64,000 nucleotides of DNA from Deltaproteobacteria bacterium. GTDB taxonomy: Bacteria > Lernaellota > Lernaellaia > JACKCT01. Shown here in pieces: positions 61,765 to 64,000 of the stretch. Position 1 is the first letter of the stretch. Every line of letters begins with the position of its first letter. Under the pieces are notes generated by a model, which was not told where the DNA came from, searched no databases, and saw only the letters and a program-made list of their open reading frames with translations. The DNA lies in the NCBI GenBank assembly GCA_020845895.1, contig JADLEX010000143.1:1-64000 (forward strand), in the 5' to 3' direction. A program made the translations under genes and the position numbers.

Positions 61765-63051
61765 TCAGAGCGTCAGCAGGTAGTCGATCACGTCCTCGAT
61801 GTAGGGCTGATAAAAGCCGTTCATCTTGAAGCGCACCACGTGGTCGGCGTCGAGCACAAACGTCTGCGGGACGTAGTTGGCGATGTAGTAGTCGCCGCAC
61901 ACGGCGTAGTTCTGGTCGTTGAGTACCGTGCCGGTGAGTTGGAATTCGACCTCGCCGTTCTTACGCCGCGCGGGTTCGTACCAGTACTTGCCGAAGTGGT
62001 ACAGAGTCCAACCTTCCAGATCGAAGTCGTCCACGCCGGCAACCGGGTCGCCGGTTTGCGTGTCGCCCATGAACGAAAAAACCACGGCGTCTCCCGCGTA
62101 GGTTTCCGCGATTTCGTCGAGTTCGGGCGCGGCCGCGTCGCACGGCGGGCACCATCCCGCGAAGCTGTCCACGACCACGACCTGGCCGAGGTAATCGGAG
62201 AGCGTGTAGTCCGCGAACGTGCCGGTGGAGCCATCGATCGCCGTCACCGTCGCCTTGAATCCGCGAAGCGTGAAGTCGGCGAACTGAGAACCCAGACCGT
62301 ACGGCGTCGGGTCGGCGGTCGCTCCGTAGCTGAAACTGAGGTGGTTGCTTTCGTTCCCATTCGAGTCCTTGACCCAGACTTCGACGTCGTGATCGCCCAC
62401 CTCGGCAAATTCCTCGTCCAGGTCCACGTAGATCTTCATTTGGTCCCACGTGCCCGAAATCGTCATCGTCGCCGGCAGATCCGACTCCACCGGCTCGCCG
62501 CCGTCGAGCGCGACGTACAATTTGCCTCCGCCCAGGTCCTCATCGAGATCCGTCCATCCGGCGGACCAGCGCGCCTTTTCCCAATCCGGGCAGAAGTCGC
62601 CGCCGTTCCACTGGTCCCACCCCGCCAGCTCGGGATCGGAAGGGCTGATCAGAAAGTTCGGTGATTTCAATTTCGGCGCGTCGCCTTCGGCGTCGTCATC
62701 CGCCGCGTCGTCGTCGTCCGAATCATCGTCGGCCGCGTCGTCGTCATCGTCGCCGGCAATGCCAAAACACTGGCCGAGCTGATCGCAGTTCCCCGCGCTG
62801 TCCACGCATGTCACCGTCGCATCATCCAGTCCCGACAGGACACTTTCGCAGTCGGACATGCTCCCAATGCCGAGGTCCGCTCCGAGTCCGCAACCCGCGA
62901 TATTCGTGCAGGCGGTCTGGAAGTTCGAATCGCTACCGCCGTCATCGTCGTCATCGCCGCCGCTCGCGCAACCGAGCAGGGCGCCGCCCGTCAACATCAC
63001 CAGCATCGCGACGGCAAAGGCTGTCCACGTCAACATCCACTTCGATTCCAT
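61765..63051 (-). CDS. Lipoprotein with poly-Asp linker and TlpA/thioredoxin-like domain
   Basis: A 428-residue lipoprotein: signal peptide with lipobox ALLGC, an Asp-rich stretch (GGDDDDDGGSD), a small Cys-rich domain (residues about 48-100; TACTNIAGCG, DCESVL, TCVDSAGNCDQ) and a long acidic linker (DDDDDAADDDSDDDD). A beta-sandwich domain (about 135-255) follows, and then a thioredoxin fold with redox motif GWCPPCDA. A C-terminal Cys (YAVCGDYYIANYVPQTF) precedes the cis-Pro site of TlpA-like proteins. It probably acts as an envelope thiol-disulphide reductase or is an orphan relative. The Asp-rich linkers are a lineage trait in some deltaproteobacterial-type genomes. A strong AAGGAG site supports the ATG. 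Confidence 0.85.
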   Translation of the reverse strand: MESKWMLTWTAFAVAMLVMLTGGALLGCASGGDDDDDGGSDSNFQTACTNIAGCGLGADLGIGSMSDCESVLSGLDDATVTCVDSAGNCDQLGQCFGIAGDDDDDAADDDSDDDDAADDDAEGDAPKLKSPNFLISPSDPELAGWDQWNGGDFCPDWEKARWSAGWTDLDEDLGGGKLYVALDGGEPVESDLPATMTISGTWDQMKIYVDLDEEFAEVGDHDVEVWVKDSNGNESNHLSFSYGATADPTPYGLGSQFADFTLRGFKATVTAIDGSTGTFADYTLSDYLGQVVVVDSFAGWCPPCDAAAPELDEIAETYAGDAVVFSFMGDTQTGDPVAGVDDFDLEGWTLYHFGKYWYEPARRKNGEVEFQLTGTVLNDQNYAVCGDYYIANYVPQTFVLDADHVVRFKMNGFYQPYIEDVIDYLLTL

Positions 63052-63096
63052 GAAAAGTTCTCCTTGCACGACGGGCTCCCGTCGAATAGAGTGGTT

Positions 63097-63125
63097 TATT
63101 GACCGTTCGGTATCGTTTTTGTCAA
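63097..63125 (-). promoter_or_regulatory. Possible promoter for the TlpA-like lipoprotein
   Basis: A perfect -35 box TTGACA stands on the minus strand, 17-19 bases before a weak AT-rich -10 (TCAATA/AATAAA). It lies about 50 bases upstream of the ATG at 63051. The -10 assignment is uncertain. Confidence 0.4.
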
Positions 63126-63228
63126 GAAGGCGCGTGGAGGCGTTTGGAGCGTTTTTGACGGATTCGTCGCTCTATTCGCCCGAAAAATCAGGAATTTTTC
63201 ATTTCCCTTTTCGCCGAGGAGTCATTTC

Positions 63229-64000
63229 ATGACGATCGAATCCCCCGAACGTTCCCCGTCCGCCGAACGCATCGCCGTTTACTGGGACTTCGAGAACATC
63301 CACAACGGCGTCCAGTTGCGCAACGCGCCGCTGCCGTCGCGCGTGGGGTTTCGGGAGCCGGAGCGGCTCGCCAACGTCAAGGTCATCATGGACTACCTGA
63401 ATTCGCTGGGGAACGTGGTCATCAACCGCGCGTACGCGAACTGGACCATGCTGCGTCAATACCGCTTCGTGCTCATGGAGCACTCCATCGATCTCGTTCA
63501 ACTCTTTCCGCGCGGATCGCACGCCAAGAACGGCGCGGATATCCGACTCGCCATCGACGCGGTGGAGGACGTCTTCCACTACCCCTTCGTGACCATGCAG
63601 GTGGTCATCGGGGGCGACAGCGACTTTTCCAACCTCGCGCAAAAACTGAGGACTCGCGGGCGTTACGTCGTCGGCATCGGGGCCAAGAACTCTTCCAACA
63701 TCTACTGGATCAAGGCGTGCAACGAGTTCAAGTACTACCACACCCTGATGGAGGGCGCGGGCGCGACGACCGACGAAGAGACGCCGACGGAGTCCGGGGA
63801 GACGCCGACGCCCGCCAATCGCGACGACGCCAAGGACCTGCTACTGCGCGCCGTGCGGCGTCTCGCGCGCAGTCGTGACGACGGCCGCGTGTCGATTTAC
63901 ACCGTCCGTCCCATGATGGTGCGACTCGACCCGTCCTTCGACGAGGGCAACTACGGGTACAAGACCTTCACGCAGTTCGTCGAGGAGTGCCACGACGTCG
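63229..64000 (+). CDS. NYN/LabA-type PIN-like domain protein (partial, 3' end off the window)
   Basis: The visible 257 residues begin MTIESPERSPSAERIAVYWD. They form an NYN (DUF88/LabA) domain with the conserved acidic residues in AVYWDFENIHNG, KNGADIRLAIDAVE and VIGGDSDFSNLAQKLR, typical of RNase-like PIN-superfamily proteins. After an Asp/Thr/Pro-rich linker (residues about 178-200) a winged-helix OST-HTH/LOTUS-like domain starts (DLLLRAVRRLARSRDDGRVS, then YGYKTFTQFVEECHDV). This pairing usually suggests RNA binding and cleavage. The end of the gene is outside the window. A GAGGAG site precedes the ATG. Confidence 0.88.
   Translation, partial: MTIESPERSPSAERIAVYWDFENIHNGVQLRNAPLPSRVGFREPERLANVKVIMDYLNSLGNVVINRAYANWTMLRQYRFVLMEHSIDLVQLFPRGSHAKNGADIRLAIDAVEDVFHYPFVTMQVVIGGDSDFSNLAQKLRTRGRYVVGIGAKNSSNIYWIKACNEFKYYHTLMEGAGATTDEETPTESGETPTPANRDDAKDLLLRAVRRLARSRDDGRVSIYTVRPMMVRLDPSFDEGNYGYKTFTQFVEECHDV

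Noticed and set aside
62678-62760. Low-complexity GTC/ATC-rich DNA that could be taken for a repeat array
   Set aside because: It encodes the Asp-rich linker of the TlpA-like lipoprotein; there are no spacers or regular units as in CRISPR.

Overview
The window is high-GC (roughly two thirds G+C by eye), densely coded bacterial chromosome. The cell was probably a Gram-negative, at least facultatively anaerobic bacterium: there are a TonB-dependent receptor, several signal-peptidase-II lipoproteins, complex I, system II cytochrome c biogenesis and a full oxygen-sensitive [FeFe]-hydrogenase apparatus. Gene content and the Asp-rich lipoprotein linker near 62.7 kb recall Deltaproteobacteria sensu lato or a neighbouring candidate phylum such as Lernaellota. 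That placement is an inference and was not tested. I saw no tRNA, rRNA, CRISPR array, insertion sequence or phage gene.

Layout. 1-10.5 kb (minus strand): a tightly coupled complex I operon nuoA-B-CD-H-I-J-K-L-M-N, without nuoE, nuoF or nuoG, with nuoN cut by the window edge. 10.8-14.05 kb (minus): a SurA-like lipoprotein and Lon protease. 14.3-19.7 kb (plus): fatty acid desaturase, ceramidase-like hydrolase, a glycine-rich mini membrane protein, a secreted or membrane-anchored Cys-rich YD-like repeat protein and an orphan ATP-grasp enzyme. 19.66-38.5 kb (minus): a continuous 18.8-kb [FeFe]-hydrogenase island. In transcription order it encodes a DRTGG-like protein, an anti-sigma-type ATPase fused to Fe-S and H-cluster-like domains, a DRTGG protein, a PHP protein, an ATPase, HndA, HndB, an HndC-GltD fusion, HndD, a sensory hydrogenase-histidine kinase, a lone receiver, a receiver-PAS-kinase, HydG, AspA, HydF and HydE. 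A very good sigma-54 (-24/-12) promoter lies just upstream of the first gene.

38.8-42.2 kb (plus): ResB, a DUF2155-like lipoprotein and CcsA/ResC for cytochrome c maturation. 42.2-47.1 kb: a TonB-dependent receptor, a DUF5684-like membrane protein and an S9 prolyl oligopeptidase. 47.1-48.2 kb: an unusually AT-rich regulatory region followed by a small exported protein made of six near-identical 24-residue hydrophobic repeats, the strongest candidate for something undescribed. 48.3-53.8 kb (plus): OmpA-like lipoprotein, TsaD, DUF2062, RsmA, deoxynucleoside kinase, PanC and PanD. 53.8-60.2 kb (minus): ObgE, then a three-gene operon of an alkaline-phosphatase-superfamily lipoprotein, a catalytically degraded paralogue and a GT-C-like membrane protein. 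60.5-64 kb: SerC, a TlpA-like poly-Asp lipoprotein and a truncated NYN/LabA-type protein.

How they work together. The hydrogenase island is self-contained: catalytic subunits (HndABCD), all three dedicated maturases (HydE, HydF, HydG) and several redox or H2 sensing proteins are encoded in one direction, mostly with overlapping stop/start codons. The sensory hydrogenase has the active-site substitutions of H2-sensing enzymes and is followed by two signalling proteins that lack a DNA-binding domain. The sigma-54 activator that would act on the promoter must therefore be encoded elsewhere. The complex I operon lacks its NADH module; NuoE/NuoF homologues occur in this window only as hydrogenase subunits.
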